DNA of 64,000 bases from Artemia franciscana (taxonomy: Eukaryota > Arthropoda > Branchiopoda > Anostraca > Artemiidae), in contig NC_088867.1 in the NCBI RefSeq assembly GCF_032884065.1, positions 23,566,281 through 23,630,280 of the forward strand, read 5' to 3'. This document shows positions 36,184 through 48,286 of this stretch, one piece after another. Position 1 is the stretch's first letter, and each line of letters opens with the position of its first letter. The notes under the pieces are model-generated. The model did no database searches, was not told the origin of the DNA, and saw only the letters and a list, made by a program, of their open reading frames with translations. The translations under genes were made by a program, and so were the position numbers.

Positions 36184-36670
36184 CATGGGCTACCCCAGAA
36201 ACAAAGTGTCAAAAAGCACAATTTAGGCACCCCTCTCTAATAAGTTTTCTGATAATAAGAGTCTAGGACACCCCCCACTGTTCTGTAGGGCAAATTCAGC
36301 ACGATCACCCAAAAACACAGCTAGTAAACTTATTCGTGTTTTCAGGAGTTAAGCAGGGTTGTGTTCTATCCCCTTTTATATGGATCATTTTGATGGACTT
36401 TGTCTTAAGGAGAGAAAAGGCAATGGGGAACTGCCCCAGAAATAAAGTCTCAAAAAGCACAATTAGGGCACCCCTCTCTAATAAGTTTTCTGATGACAAG
36501 AGTCTAGGACCCCCCCCCCCCCTGTAATATAGGCCAAATTCAACATGATGACCCAAAACAGAGCTATTAAACTTACTCGTGTTTCTAGGAGTTAAGCAGG
36601 GTTGTGTTCTATCCCCTTTTATATGGATCATTTTGATGGACTTTGTCTTAAGGAGCATGGGAAAGGCAAT
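36184..36670 (+). repeat. ~245 bp tandem duplication carrying a reverse-transcriptase piece
   Basis: Two direct copies (36184-36428 and 36429-36670), each with AAGTTTTCTGATnA(C/T)AAGAGTCTAGGAC followed by a coding stretch for GVKQGCVLSPFIWIILMDFVLR. The duplicated unit starts in the upstream array-like sequence and ends inside the LINE, so it arose after the LINE inserted. Confidence 0.8.
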
Positions 36671-37450
36671 GGCAGACCAAGGAATCAAATGGGGAGGAAA
36701 AACTCTCCCGGACTTGGATTATGCTGATGATTTAAGCATCCTAGATGAAAGTTTGAGCAAAATGAATGTACATTTAGAGGTTTTTTGAGTTGTGGGTGCT
36801 AGAATAGAATTGAAATTAATTTTAAGAAGACTAAGTTGCTAAGGCTAGGAATAAATGAAGATGAACAGGTGATGTTGAGTAACAAAATTATTCATCAGGT
36901 GAGCAGCGAAAATATTAAAAGTAAAATAGCAAAGGCTCAGGGTGTTTTTTTTTTCACAACTAAAAGAAGTTTGGAAGAATAAGAAGATAAGTCTGCAAAC
37001 CAAGAATAGAATATTGGAAGCTACAGTGTTGACAGTGGTTAAATATGGCTCTAAAGTATGGGCGCTCCAGAAAGTGGATAAAGATTTGCTAGGTATTTTC
37101 CAGAGAAATTGCAAACAAATTGTTCTCGGCACCCAGCTGACTGACCAGGTTTCAAACAGTAGGCTTTACGAAAAGTGTGGTTTCATCCCGCTTTCTAGGG
37201 CTGACATGGATAGGGCATGTTCTACGGATGAAGGATGACAGATTGCCAAAGATTGTCCTTTTAGGCCAACTGTCTAGGGCTAAATGGAAAACAGGTCGTC
37301 CTCGTTTGGGGTGGAGAATGACATAAAGAAAGATTTAAAGGAAATGGGAATTTCCTGGGAGGGTGTAAAGAGGGAGGCTTCGAATAGATTGCAATAGAGG
37401 AGGAGTATGGGTGTTGGCTTCTTGTGGCCTGGTGCTCTGGTGAGTTGTTA
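36579..37450 (+). mobile_element. LINE fragment with YADD box (segment S, copy 1)
   Basis: Reads GVKQGCVLSPFIWII (finger/palm motif 4), LDYADDLSILDES (catalytic YADD), then, after a stop in TTTTTTGAGTT, frameshifted pieces: VWKNKKISLQTKNRILEA, VVKYGSKVWALQK, LTDQVSNSRLYEKCG and RLPKIVLLGQLSRAKWK. Upstream endonuclease and RT motifs 1-3 are absent. Frameshifts and stops make it inactive. It is the proximal part of a segment duplicated at 52.4 kb. Confidence 0.8.
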
Positions 37451-38363
37451 TTAGTAGTAGTCGTAGTAAATATTTTATTCAAGTTTGCAATGGAGCAATA
37501 CTTTTCTTAAATAGTTTGCTTTTGCACTAAACATTAACAACATATGATTGCTATATGTGCTTATGAGCCAGCTTCACTTTCAAGTGATATTTCATGGATA
37601 TTTCCCTTTATTTTGCTATAGTATTAGTTTTATATAGGTAAGGATGCCTTTTTGTTTCATTTTCTCGTCCATCAATGGCAAATCTGTAACCTTCAAAGAA
37701 GGCACGTGAGTATAGTGGCATTTCAGAAATATGTCAACTGCAATGATCTACTTGAATTTTGGGCCAATGCTCTTTATTAATCAGTTTTGAGAATTTTGCC
37801 ACAAACATTTTCACATTTTAGACATTTTTTTAATAAATTAAAAAAATTGGATTCGCTGGGGTTGCGTAAAAAGTAGATCATCTTCCAATGAGATCAGATG
37901 AGCTGATTGCAAGATAGATCTCAAGTTACCATTTATACATACCTTCTTTTAGAAGACAAATCGATTAGGTTCATTAAATATGTAACAGAGTAAATTGAAT
38001 AAGGGATATGTATATTCAATCTTAATATTAGTAAAGACTGAGTATACAGAAAAAATACTGAAGGTTTTTGGTGTTTCCTCATGGTTGGATGCAATGAACA
38101 TCCTCAAGTACATTCCTGAATTGGTTTAGTTGAATCAAATTCTAAAAGACTACAATGTTCAGTAATAGATGCGTTTGCACAGAAAGGTGGTTGTGTGACC
38201 TATAGCCTAATATGTTGGTGGCAAAAGTATTTTATAGTACTTGATATTAGTACTTACTTTAGTAAATCTGTTATTAGTTATAGACAAATCTGGTTCATTT
38301 AGGCATAAAATTAGGAGTTGGCAAGAAAGCGGAACTAGTTAATTTGGCTTAACCAGAAACATC
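37451..38363. repeat. Segment S copy 1, non-coding part
   Basis: Continues the duplicated segment: 37,450-38,035 matches 53,225-53,815 closely, and 38,110-38,363 matches 57,330-57,585. About 75 bases at 38,036-38,110 are absent from the second copy, at the place where that copy carries a transposon. Confidence 0.8.
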
Positions 38364-40093
38364 AAACAGGTTGTGGTAACGAACTGTAGTAAGGAGCGAC
38401 CTGGCTCAATAGTAAATGAAACTCTAAAAAACGGAATTTTGATGCTAAAAGATATATTAAAAGAATCGGATTTTTATGCTGATTTTAAATATATAAGTTT
38501 CATCAAATTTAGTCTTTGCCATCAAAAGTTACGAGCCTGAAAAAATTTGTATTATTTTGGAAAATAGGGGGAAACACCCCCTAAAAGTCATAGGATATTA
38601 ACGAAAATCACGCCATCGCATTCAGCGTATCAGAGAACCCTTAGGAAGAATTTCAAGGTCCAATCTACAAAAATGCGGGATTCCGTATTTTTTGCCAGAA
38701 GACAAATCACAGGTGCTTGTTTATTTGTTTTTTTTTTCCCAGGGGTCATCGTATCGACCAAGTGGTCCTAGAGTGTTGCAAGAGGGCTCATTCTAACGGA
38801 AATGAAAAGTTCTAGTGCCCTTTTTAAGTGACCAAAAATTTGGAGGGCACCTAGGCCCCCTCCCACGCTCATTTTTTTCCCAAAGTCAACGGATCAAAAT
38901 TTTGAGATAGCCATTTTGTTCCGCATAGTCGAAAACAATAATAACTATGTCTTTGGGGATGACTTACCCCCCCACAGTTCCTGGGGGAGGGGCTGCAAGT
39001 TACAAACTTTGACCAATGTTTGCATACAGTAAAAGTTATTGGGAAGTGTACCGACGTTTTCAGGGTGATTTTTTGGTTTGGGTGTGGGGCTCAGGGGAGG
39101 GGGTAATATGGGAGGATCTTTCCTTGGAGGAATATTTCATGGGGGAAGAGAAATTCAATGAAAAGGGCGCAGGATTTTCTAGCATTACTATTAAAAAAAC
39201 AATGAAAATATAAACATGAAAAATTTTTTTCAATTGAAAGTAAGGAGAAGCAATAAAACTTAAAACGAACAGAGATTATTACGCATATGAGGGGTTCTAA
39301 AAATACTTTAGCGTAAAGAGCGAGGTATTTAGGAGGAGATAAATACTTCGCTCTTTATGCTAAATTATTTTTAGTAATTTCAACTATTTATTCTACGGCC
39401 TTTCGGATTCAGGGGTAATTCTTAAAGAATTGGGACAAAACTTAAGATTTAGTGTGAAGAGCGAGGTATTAACGAGGGGACAAACCCCCTCATATATATA
39501 ATCAAAGATATAAGAATATAAAAGTTTGTTACGTAAGTTAATTTTTAAGTTACGTATATTTTTTACTAATAAAAACGTTTGTTAAAAATTAAAAGTTCTA
39601 GTTGCCTTTTTAAGTAACCGAAAAATTGGAGGGCAACTAGGCCTCCTTCCCCACCCCATAGTTCTCAAAATCGTCTGATCAAAACTAAGAGAAAGCCATT
39701 TAGCCAAAAAAAGAATTAATATGCAAATTTCATTTTAATAATATATGTACGGAGAGCCAAAATCAGACATGCATTAATTCAAAAACTTTCTGAAATTCAA
39801 TAAAAAAAACAAGTTTTTTGAAGTGAAAGTAAGGAGCGACATTAAAACTTAAAACGAACAGAAATTACTCCGTATATGAAAGGGGCTTTTCCTCCTTGAC
39901 ACCCCGCTCCTTGCGCTAAAGTTTGATTCTTTGTCGCAACTCTACTTTTTAAAACAATAAAAAACTTTAGCGTAAAGAGCGGGGTATCGAGGAGGAAAAG
40001 CCCCTCTCATATATGGAGTAATTTCTGTTCGTTTCAAGTTTTAATGTCGCTCCTTACTTTCATTTCAAAAAACTTGTTTTTTTTTATTTTAAT
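38364..40093 (-). mobile_element. Family A/C element, copy 4 (full length, 1.73 kb)
   Basis: Starts AAACAGG with the decayed terminal hairpin, runs through the C body in reverse, and ends in a complete foldback (39798-40093) closing with TTTTATTTTAAT. Comparison with the unoccupied paralogous site at about 57,585 puts the boundaries at 38,364 and 40,093 within a few bases and shows no target-site duplication. Confidence 0.8.
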
Positions 40094-40434
40094 CTTACCA
40101 ATAATGATATTGTTATCAGCTATGTCAATTTAAAAATTAAAGAGGGGGACAAATTAAACTTTTCGAAATTTAGAGGGGGAAGGGGGCAGTTTTTATGCTC
40201 AATGGTAATACAAAAAAGGAAAATATCCCCCAAAAAAGCGCATTTTTGAGACCCATAAAAAATATACGGGTAAATCCCCCCTCCCAAAAAAATGATACCA
40301 CCAGCTATTCTGAGCAATTACACCATATGTACATAAAACATATGGAATATCTAAAAATGAAAGTATATTCTCATTTCAAAATGAAGACAAAATTACTGTT
40401 GAATAGTTTTCAACTATTTCATACTTAATGGAAT

Positions 40435-40498
40435 TTATTTTTCTTCTTTACTGGAAATTTCGCTGTATTCGGCGAACCCTCCGGGGTAGTGTTTCGTC
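40435..40498 (-). CDS. Single-domain rhodanese, exon 4 (terminal)
   Basis: After the acceptor TTTTCTTTTATAG the exon supplies the last base of Arg168, then TKHYPGGFAEYSEISSKEEK and TAA. NYxGG(F/W)xEW is the usual last motif of rhodanese domains, forming the final helix; HYPGGFAEY here is its counterpart. Codon phase matches exon 3 (AG + G). The stop codon is embedded in AAATAAA, so a poly(A) hexamer overlaps the end of the reading frame. The intron between exons 3 and 4 is 5.3 kb and contains a CR1/jockey-like LINE antisense to this gene. Confidence 0.85.
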
Positions 40499-41399
40499 CT
40501 ATAAAAGAAAACTAACTTAATACATTGTATTTGCCTAAACTTAGGACGTAAAAAAAATGTATTGGTACCGCTAACTTTTAAAAAAACAATTTTGTGCTTT
40601 GGTTTGTAGTTTGGCAAATATTTTGATCTTAAAATAGGAATTCTTTCTGCTTTCCCTCTCCTGTTTCTTGCAAAAAGCATGACCTAATAATGGAATTATT
40701 GGCAAAAATCCATTGCATAGAGGAACGATTAAAATTAAACTAAGATTTAGAATGCAGAAGAAGAATGATATATTAAGTACCTATTGGATTTAAGATGGAT
40801 ATTAATAACCGGTCATATTGATGACAAACAAGTCACATAGTCTATCTTGAAAGAAATTAGAAGATAAGAGATGCATTAGTTAGCATGCAGAGGTCTTGTA
40901 TACTGAAGTTCCTACAGGATCTAAGAGCTAATGTGCCTCAGAAGTCTTAAGGCTTAGTAGATGGTGTTGCGCCATTGAGGCTTGCATACCATGCTACTTC
41001 AGTTTAGCTTGTTTGTGTTTGAGATATAATTATATTTGAGCGATAATAATTTCAACCACTTATGCAGTGACTGTGCTGCTACAAATATATCTAAAAATTG
41101 CAGCAGAAGAAACTGATGTTAGCCTAAAAAGTGTTCTGAAAAGTAAGCGTTTGAACTCCGGAGCGCTGGCGCCATCTCTTATTGAAATTCTCATTATATG
41201 CCAACTGTACAAACCTTACAGAGATGTTACTACTGTTAAGCTTAACCTAAAAAGGAAAACGAGATGGTGTTGGTAGCGCGCAGGTAGAAAGGTCCGGGAT
41301 TGCAGAGAGCACTGTGTTCTTTATAACGGTGATACCAGTATTCTAGTAGTAAACATAGTTCGCAATTACAGCGAAACGAAAAAGTCGAAGAATAAGCAA

Positions 41400-43345
41400 C
41401 ACGAGATATGCTTAGTTACTATACATTGTTCAGAACCTAAACCAACATTACCAACATTGAAGCCCTACTAGCGTGACGAAGCTTTGAACAACTCGGATAA
41501 CCGCCTCCTGTGCTAAAACATGTCACCTTAAGTGCCATAACGAATTTCCCAAGCCTGATTCTGTGCAATTCATGATCACTGAAGAATAAAGTTGACGACA
41601 TAGAACTTGTCGTATGCTTCAACTCGACACCACTAGCAATAATTACCGAATGTTGGGATATTACTTCTGAAATAGGCCCTATAAAAGGCTATCTGAACTT
41701 CTTCAATACCAGGCGTGACAGAGACGACAGACGATGCGGAGGTGGAGTAGGCATCTATTGCCGTGAAGACTTGCCATGCACACAACTTAATAACCCTTCA
41801 GATTCCTGGGATGAAACAAAAAGTTGTTTCAGTCCTCCAAGCTTCCCGAAAAAGATATTTACTGGAAAAAATAGCACCGCTCCTAAAGTCAGGTTCTCAC
41901 AAGTGGCATGGTGCAGTAAAACAGCTTAGTGGGAAAAAGAAATGAAACGAAGTATAAATCAATAACCCAGATGGTAGTCTGATAAAAGCCTCGGAAGTCA
42001 ACGAATTCTTTACTCATATTTGTACTACCCACCCAACCGTAAGTGACGAACAAATGTGTGACATCATTAACAACAGTAGTACAGATGAAATCGTCGAGGT
42101 GTCAGAAATGACAGTTCACTTGCAGTTGGACCTCTACGTGACAGCTGTGCCTCATACCCAGGTGAACTCCCTTTGAAATTACTGAAAGTGTACTCACCTT
42201 TCTTAGCCAAGTCTATCGCATCAGTGATAAACCAATGTTACTTAGAACAATCATTTCCGAAGATGTGGAAAGCTGCATATGTCTGTGTTATACCGAAAGT
42301 CAAGACACTCCAGTCCTGTGACCAACTGAGACCAATATTAATAACTCCTAACTTAGCAAAAGTAGCTGTGTGTCTTATCTACCGTTCTTTGTTATAACAA
42401 ATTTCTTATGCGATCGATCCGTTCCAATATGGTTGCATACGAGGCAGTAGCACGGCAATATATCTAGTGCGAATGTATCACTTAATTGTCAAGTGGTTGG
42501 ACACTTCTAATGTTGCTGTCGACTTATTTTTGGCGTACTACCGAAGAGCATTCAACCTTATCAAACACGTGACCGTATTAATCAATCTGAAAGAAATAGG
42601 AGCTAAAAACAAATACTACTATTAGTGAGAGAATTTTTACAGGGGAGACAGCAATCAGTTTACCCTCTGTTTACATAAAATACCTGCTCTGAGTGGTCAG
42701 AACTAACCTGTAGCTACCCACAAAAGGAACTAAATTAGCTGTTCTTTTATTTCTTGCCGTCATGACCCCCATCCTTGCAGAATTTGGAGAACGTTTCAAG
42801 TTTGTTGATAACTTGTCTACACTTCTCAAATATATAGTCAAAAATGCAGTAGCAAAGCAGCAGTCTGACTTTCTTCACTGATTTCATCAACCAGTGTAGG
42901 TCGAGTAGTCTACAAGTGAATGAACAGGAATCAAAAGTTTTACGAGTTAATCCACTCAAGCGAGATATCACAATCCCAGAAGTTTTGATTCCAATTATTT
43001 CCTCAACAACAATCCTAGGCGTAACGTTTACAAGTGACTGCTCGCTGAAGCTGCATGTAGACAGTATTGTACACGAAGGTCCCTACTCAATCCAGAGTTT
43101 AACAAGTGTGCGCAGGTTAGGCATCTCTGAACTTCAGCTCCTGCTTGCGCATAAAACCTACATCAGGCCTATCCTCGAGCATTGCTGTTCTGTTTGGGTT
43201 CCCCAAACTCATAACATAGCTTATATGTCAGCTGAACTAGAAGAAGTTGAAAAATGCGCCACTAAGATAATACTCGGACCCTGTTTCAGCAACTATGAAA
43301 GTGCCCTTGAGCTCTTGAATTTTCCCACCTTATTTGATTGAAGAT
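41400..43345 (+). mobile_element. LINE pseudogene (CR1/jockey-like), endonuclease to C-terminus
   Basis: In order and broken by stops: an endonuclease segment (ITECWDITSEIG, LNFFNTRRDRDD, CGGGVGIYCREDL, about 41,590-41,780); the start of reverse transcriptase (FPKMWKAAYVCVIPK, 42,250-42,300; FQYGCIRGSSTAIYL, 42,420-42,470); and the post-RT region (KSLKLHVDSIV-type text at 43,040, KTYIRPILEHCCSVWVPQ, 43,160-43,210; CATKIILGP, 43,255). The YADD region is deleted or unreadable. It lies within an intron of the rhodanese gene, antisense to it. Confidence 0.75.
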
Positions 43346-45774
43346 ATGAGCTAAATATGAAATTTGGGGAATCATTGTTAACAAACGAGAAGCACCAATC
43401 CATACTTCCACCATCCACATCAATCAGCAGAAATACTGGGCATAACAACAAATTAGAACCAGTCAAGTGCCATGCGAAGAGATTCGCAAACTCCTTTGTA
43501 CCATATTTCGTAATTGTAGCTAACAAGTAACCATTTCCTGATTGTAAAAGTAGCGTAATTTAGCGTTCATTTTTGAGTGCTGCGATAGGTATTTCATTAA
43601 ACGAATACGAATTAAGCTTCTATCAGACTAATGAATGATCTTAAAGGCCACTTGCATAGAAAATAAATATGCAAAATTAGAATATAATTTGTGGGGGTAT
43701 GCATAAGTTCTATAGGACCTAAATTGAAAGGTTCTCAAGTTATCTAATATGCAGATCATAGAGTGATATTAATTTCTGTCATATATAAAGAGAAAAAAAT
43801 ACAATAAAAAAGCTATAATCTAAGAGAACACGCATATTGGTAGGTGTAAGCTTAAGTTTCTACAAAACTTTATTGGTAAGTTGCGGCTGAACCAACTTGA
43901 AAACTGTTTAAATCCTTGGAGAACTTGAACACGACTTGAATTAAGGGATGCACTGATAGATTAAGTCGACATGCCGCTCCAGAGAAGAACTTTTTGTAGT
44001 TTGACTGCATCTGCAGTATGTTTTTGCTGTCCTAAGGAAAATTGTGGGCAATGATTTTAATCCGCGAAGTTTTTCTGTAAAGCAGCGGAAAATTGCCTTT
44101 AGAAATTCCTTGAGAGTTCTTACAACATAAAGAACCATTGCTAGAGGTTATTTAGTGTACTTTTAGCATGAACTTCGAAAAATTACAGAAGGAAAAAAAA
44201 ATTATAAACCTCGGAAAGTAATTATTAACTAATTTATGTGCTCTATGTTTCAATTTGTAAATTCCCATTGTGACTTCAGATAGTAAATTCCCATGAATTG
44301 TTGGCTACAAATTTTTATTAAGAAATATTCTTGTTCCGAAATATCTATAAAAAATTGCCGCTAGTAACGGTAAGCAATGATGGGTATGCTGGAAAGACAA
44401 TTGATAGGACTCATAAAGAATTCCCTGAAAACATGAAATGCTAGACTAGGGCCAAAAAAATGATTTTCGAATCTCAATAGACTAGTAAGAAGTATTTGAT
44501 GGCCGCATGAACTTTTTCTTATGATTTCTGAAAATATCCAGTCAGAGGCTGTAGTGAAATCCCTGCGGAATGCCAGTGATAGGTTAAACTTTCGCAAAAA
44601 AAATGAAGCACATAGCTCGAAAATTATTTCCATATAGCAGACTGTATGGAAAAACGAATTTGTCAGGGATGCCAAATAAACATGGTCTCAAAAATGCAAA
44701 AGAAGCTAGACTCCAGCAAAAAAATAAAAAAATAAAAATAATATCCAATAAAAAAGAATTCATTTACAGAATCTTTACCTAGGGTAAAATTGTATCAGTT
44801 CTTTTCTGGCGCCAAGCATGGCATGAGTGCCCATTAGGGAGGCAGTCCTTTACCAGATTATTCACTGGAATTTCTCCTACTATTGCTCGAATTTTTCTTC
44901 GAATTACTATTGTTTTTACTGGAAAGAATCTATATATGTCTTTATAAGGATACAACCCTTTGGAAGTCTCTTCTGATTTTGAGATCACAGCTGAAAAAGC
45001 TGTTTTTAAGTACTCTTACTTGGCCGTTCCCAAAGCAAGGTGTTTGCCTACGCATTTTTCCGATCGTTGTACGGATTTTTTCCGTCGTTGTACGCATTTC
45101 CCGTACGTATCTTGCATGCCATGACGTACGATGGTATTAGGAGATATACCTTCTCGAAAGAAAGTAAGTGGATTGACGTCACATCAAACGTGGCCTTTAA
45201 ATGTAGCAGTTGCTCTTTAGTCGTCCTTTAACCTTAACTACCAACCTTATTCTCCCTCGTCTGGCGTATTGCCAAGTGACTCTCAAGAGCCCCAGCAGAG
45301 AAATGCTCTAGTAGCCTCCACAACCAATAGAGACAAGTTGAAAAAGCTATTAAAAATATTAATTGCCATTAATCAATATAAACTTTAATTACTAAAATAC
45401 CATACTAGTCAATATATTTTAAATTATTTCTTTTAAATGCTGATGAGTCAATGATTATTATAGCATTTTTTTTCTTTGTGGCTTTTAATAATTGTTATAA
45501 TTTACATTCTCCTTAAGGCTCAAGAAAAGAACTCTATACTACTAGTCCATACTAGTATCCACAGCTTTCATTTATAGATTTTGATGTAAATTATACATTA
45601 CTTTATAGTTTGAACTGGCGTGGCATTGCATGGGAAGAGATATAAGGCGGGGAATTATGCAGGTGAGGAGTTGACAGGTAGCGAAATCTTCTTATTGAAA
45701 TTTTTCGACCATTTATTGTGTGGACTTGGTCCAATTTTCCCATGAAAGATTCAAATAAACCATCAAATACTAAC
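43346..45774. other. Intron sequence, nothing recognised
   Basis: Intron 3 of the rhodanese gene. GTTGTACG is repeated near 45,065-45,095. No further exon or named repeat found. Confidence 0.4.
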
Positions 45775-45934
45775 CTGTAAAAGCCAAGTTGACGTGCCAT
45801 GATCAATGCTTTTAAGCTTCTGATTCCAGCCAAGCATGAAAAAATAATTTCTTGGTCCTCGTCGGGCTTAGGAGTTCTGTATCGCTCTTCAAAAACTCTA
45901 TCAGGCATCTGTAATGCATTTATCAATTCACCTA
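45775..45934 (-). CDS. Single-domain rhodanese, exon 3 (active-site exon)
   Basis: Encodes residues 115-167 plus two bases of Arg168: LGELINALQMPDRVFEERY, then KPDEDQEIIFSCLAGIRS and ALIMARQLGFY. The acceptor is TTTCTTACAG and the donor GTTAGT. Rhodaneses transfer sulfane sulfur through a persulfide on one cysteine; here it is Cys148 in the loop CLAGIRS, where relatives usually have CRSGxRS. The Gly and second Arg of the loop are kept, but the first Arg is Leu. The split Leu115 (T + TA) restores INIPLGEL, the standard rhodanese string, across the 2.2 kb intron. Confidence 0.9.
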
Positions 45935-46024
45935 CTGTAAGAAAAAAAATATTTATATATACACGAAAATAGCCTCTTTTCAGCGAGATATTATTCCTGT
46001 GGGCTATACCCAAGGCTGGATTAC

Positions 46025-46624
46025 TCAGTAGTCTAGGATAGGCTGCTGCCTAGCGTGAAATAAAAGAGCTGGGCCAGGGACCAGGAACATAATTATGTGA
46101 AGGAAATGAATATTTGAATGTATGACATTAATTAGTATAAAATTATGGAAACTGCTTAAGAGACAAAAATTCGTATGCCTATAGCAATGAAGTCTTGTAA
46201 GTATTCCAAGTTTTGCAGGGGACTGTGTTGTGGCTTTAACCAAGTGATATCTTAAATAACTGTTCAGTATTAAACTATGATCTAGTGATTATATTTGGGA
46301 TACAGGGGAGTCTTTTAACTATGTGAGGGTTATCTTGTCTTGTTTTGTTTTGATTACTGTTCCTACAAATAGTGTTGAAGGAGGAATGTAGGGAAAGACA
46401 GGAGAAGAGAAAGAGGGATCTATTTAACAGTTTAGTCGCTATACCCAGATTCCACTGCAGAAGTGGCAAAGCATTAAAGAAATATATACATTTTAATATG
46501 CACGGCTTCTAAAATGTGTTATGACAGAAATTGTATAATATCATTAGCGATTCTTTACTGATATAATTATAGCTAACATTATAGTATTGCATTTACTTTT
46601 ACGCCATATATAGTTGTAACCTAA
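46025..46624. other. Intron sequence, nothing recognised
   Basis: Intron 2 of the rhodanese gene between exon 3 and the triple repeat; no structure recognised. Confidence 0.4.
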
Positions 46625-48088
46625 GATTATGACGTCATTCATCAATCTTGTACATGAAGATACAGTTTCTCGTAAAAAATTGATTCTATTTTTTATATTA
46701 TTTTTTTAAATTAATATTTTTTAAATTAAACAGCTCTCTATGATTTTCCTGTGTCCCGCCAGCTGCGCAGGAAAACAAGGGAGAAAAGATACCGTCGATA
46801 CAGAAAATCGTAGTTACAGCAACTTTTCATATTTTTCAAGCCAATTGATTTTCTTTGTTATTCAAATCAAGGAGCTGTAAGTTGCCTTCATAAGAGTTTC
46901 GAACAAGGCAATTATAATAGTACACTTTGTGTTTCGATCTAACTCTATTTTTATGAGTTATGGGCTACTTTATTTCTTCGTCTGGGACGTGATCGTCTCT
47001 TACAAGGTTGCTAGCTACCGTTGCAACCCGAATCATTATAATCATAGTTCTAAGAAAACTATGACGACAAAAAGATGCCGTGTATGCAGAATATTGTGGT
47101 TTCAGCCACTTTTCTTGATTTTCAAGCCAGTATATTTCCCTTGTTGTTTAAGCCAAGGACAGTAAGTTTTCTATATAGGGTTTCGGTCAAGCGGTTCTAA
47201 TAGTGTAATTTGTTTTTTGATTCTATTTTTAGGAGTTATTGACCATTTTATTTTATAGTTTGGGGCGTGATCGTTTCTTACTAGGTTGCTAGCTACCGCT
47301 GTAACCCGGATAATATTTTGAAAAAATTTCAATCTGGAAAAAGCCTTTGGCTTTTTCTTAATCGGAATAGTAAGAGACAAATCACAGAGAATCAAGCAGC
47401 TAAGTAACTTCGATATGTACCATGATTTGTTTTTACTAGTTTTCAGCTATTTCTGCAGCCATGATACTGATGAAACTTACATAATTCTAATTTATAATTA
47501 ACTGTACCGATACTTTGTATAATCACTTAGTCTGGGCTATAGTTCCCTCTTTAATATAATTAATTACAAAAGGTTTCTATATGCAGCAATTTCCTTTAAA
47601 ATGAGCCATTGAACAGCTCTCTATTGTGATGATTAAATACCTACGATTATGACATCATTCATCAATCTTTACCATGAAAATGCAGTTTTTTTTTGTAAAA
47701 AAGGATTTTATATTAAAAATAACTTTTTTAATGACAAAGGTTTTTAACCCCATCAATTTTCTTGAAAATGAGCTATTAAACAGCTCTCTACGATGTTCCA
47801 GTGCCCGTCTATCCGAGGAAAAGAAGAAGAAGAAAAACAAATGCCATATATGCAGAATATCCTGGCTGCAGCCACTTTTCTTCATTTTCAAGCCAGTATA
47901 TTTCACTTGTTATTCAAGCCAAGGGACTATAAGCTTACTATATAGGTGTTTCAGACAAGGCAGTTCTTATAGTGAACTTGGTTTTTTTATCTGATTCCAA
48001 TCTTAGGAGTTATGGGCTATTTGATTTTTAACTATGGGCCGGGATCATGTCTTACTAGGTTGTTAGCTACCGCTGCAACCCGAATAAA
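46625..48088. repeat. Three direct copies of element G
   Basis: Copies at about 46,625-47,043, 47,065-47,312 and 47,646-48,088. Each ends in a stem-loop, GGTTGC...GCAACC, within GGTTGCTAGCTACCG(C/T)TG(C/T)AACCCG. Shared internal strings are TTATGACGTCATTCATCAATC (first and third), AAACAGCTCTCTA, TTTTCAAGCCA, TAGGAGTTATGGGC and GGCGTGATCGT. Middle copy lacks the left part. All sit in rhodanese intron 2; the last one ends ten bases from the 5' splice site of exon 2. Confidence 0.75.
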
Positions 48089-48097
48089 CATACATAC

Positions 48098-48286
48098 AAG
48101 GGATATTAATGCCTTTTGGCAGCTTTCCTGGACTTATTAGTTCCTCTGGCTGCCGAACATCAATTATTAATTTCTTCTCATTTTTAAAAGCTTCAACCAG
48201 ATCTTCATAAGAAACTTCAACATCTTGACGGGATGTAGTCGCTCCACTATACAAGAAGCTTGGAGTAGAGTGGATTCTGCACCGAA
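48098..48286 (-). CDS. Single-domain rhodanese, exon 2
   Basis: Encodes the end of Phe52, residues 53-114 and the first base of Leu115. After a leader-like stretch (RCRIHSTPSFLYSGATTS) the rhodanese fold begins at VSYEDLVEAF, with the signature KLIIDVRQPEEL (residues 90-101) and LPKGINIP (107-114). The acceptor is TTTCATTTTCCAG; the donor is GTATGT. The N-terminal part, rich in Arg/Ser/Thr and nearly free of acids, suggests processing in mitochondria. The phases fit exon 1 (T + TT) and exon 3. Confidence 0.9.

Noticed and set aside
42747-42971. Minus-strand frame with CKDGGHDGKK as the last rhodanese exon
   Set aside because: It is antisense to LINE sequence, and the exon at 40498-40435 fits in phase and motif.
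45603-45774. Read-through of rhodanese exon 3 to a stop at 45603 as the real C-terminus
   Set aside because: A donor GTTAGT occurs right after LGFY, and the exon at 40498-40435 supplies the expected HYPGGFAEY ending in matching phase.
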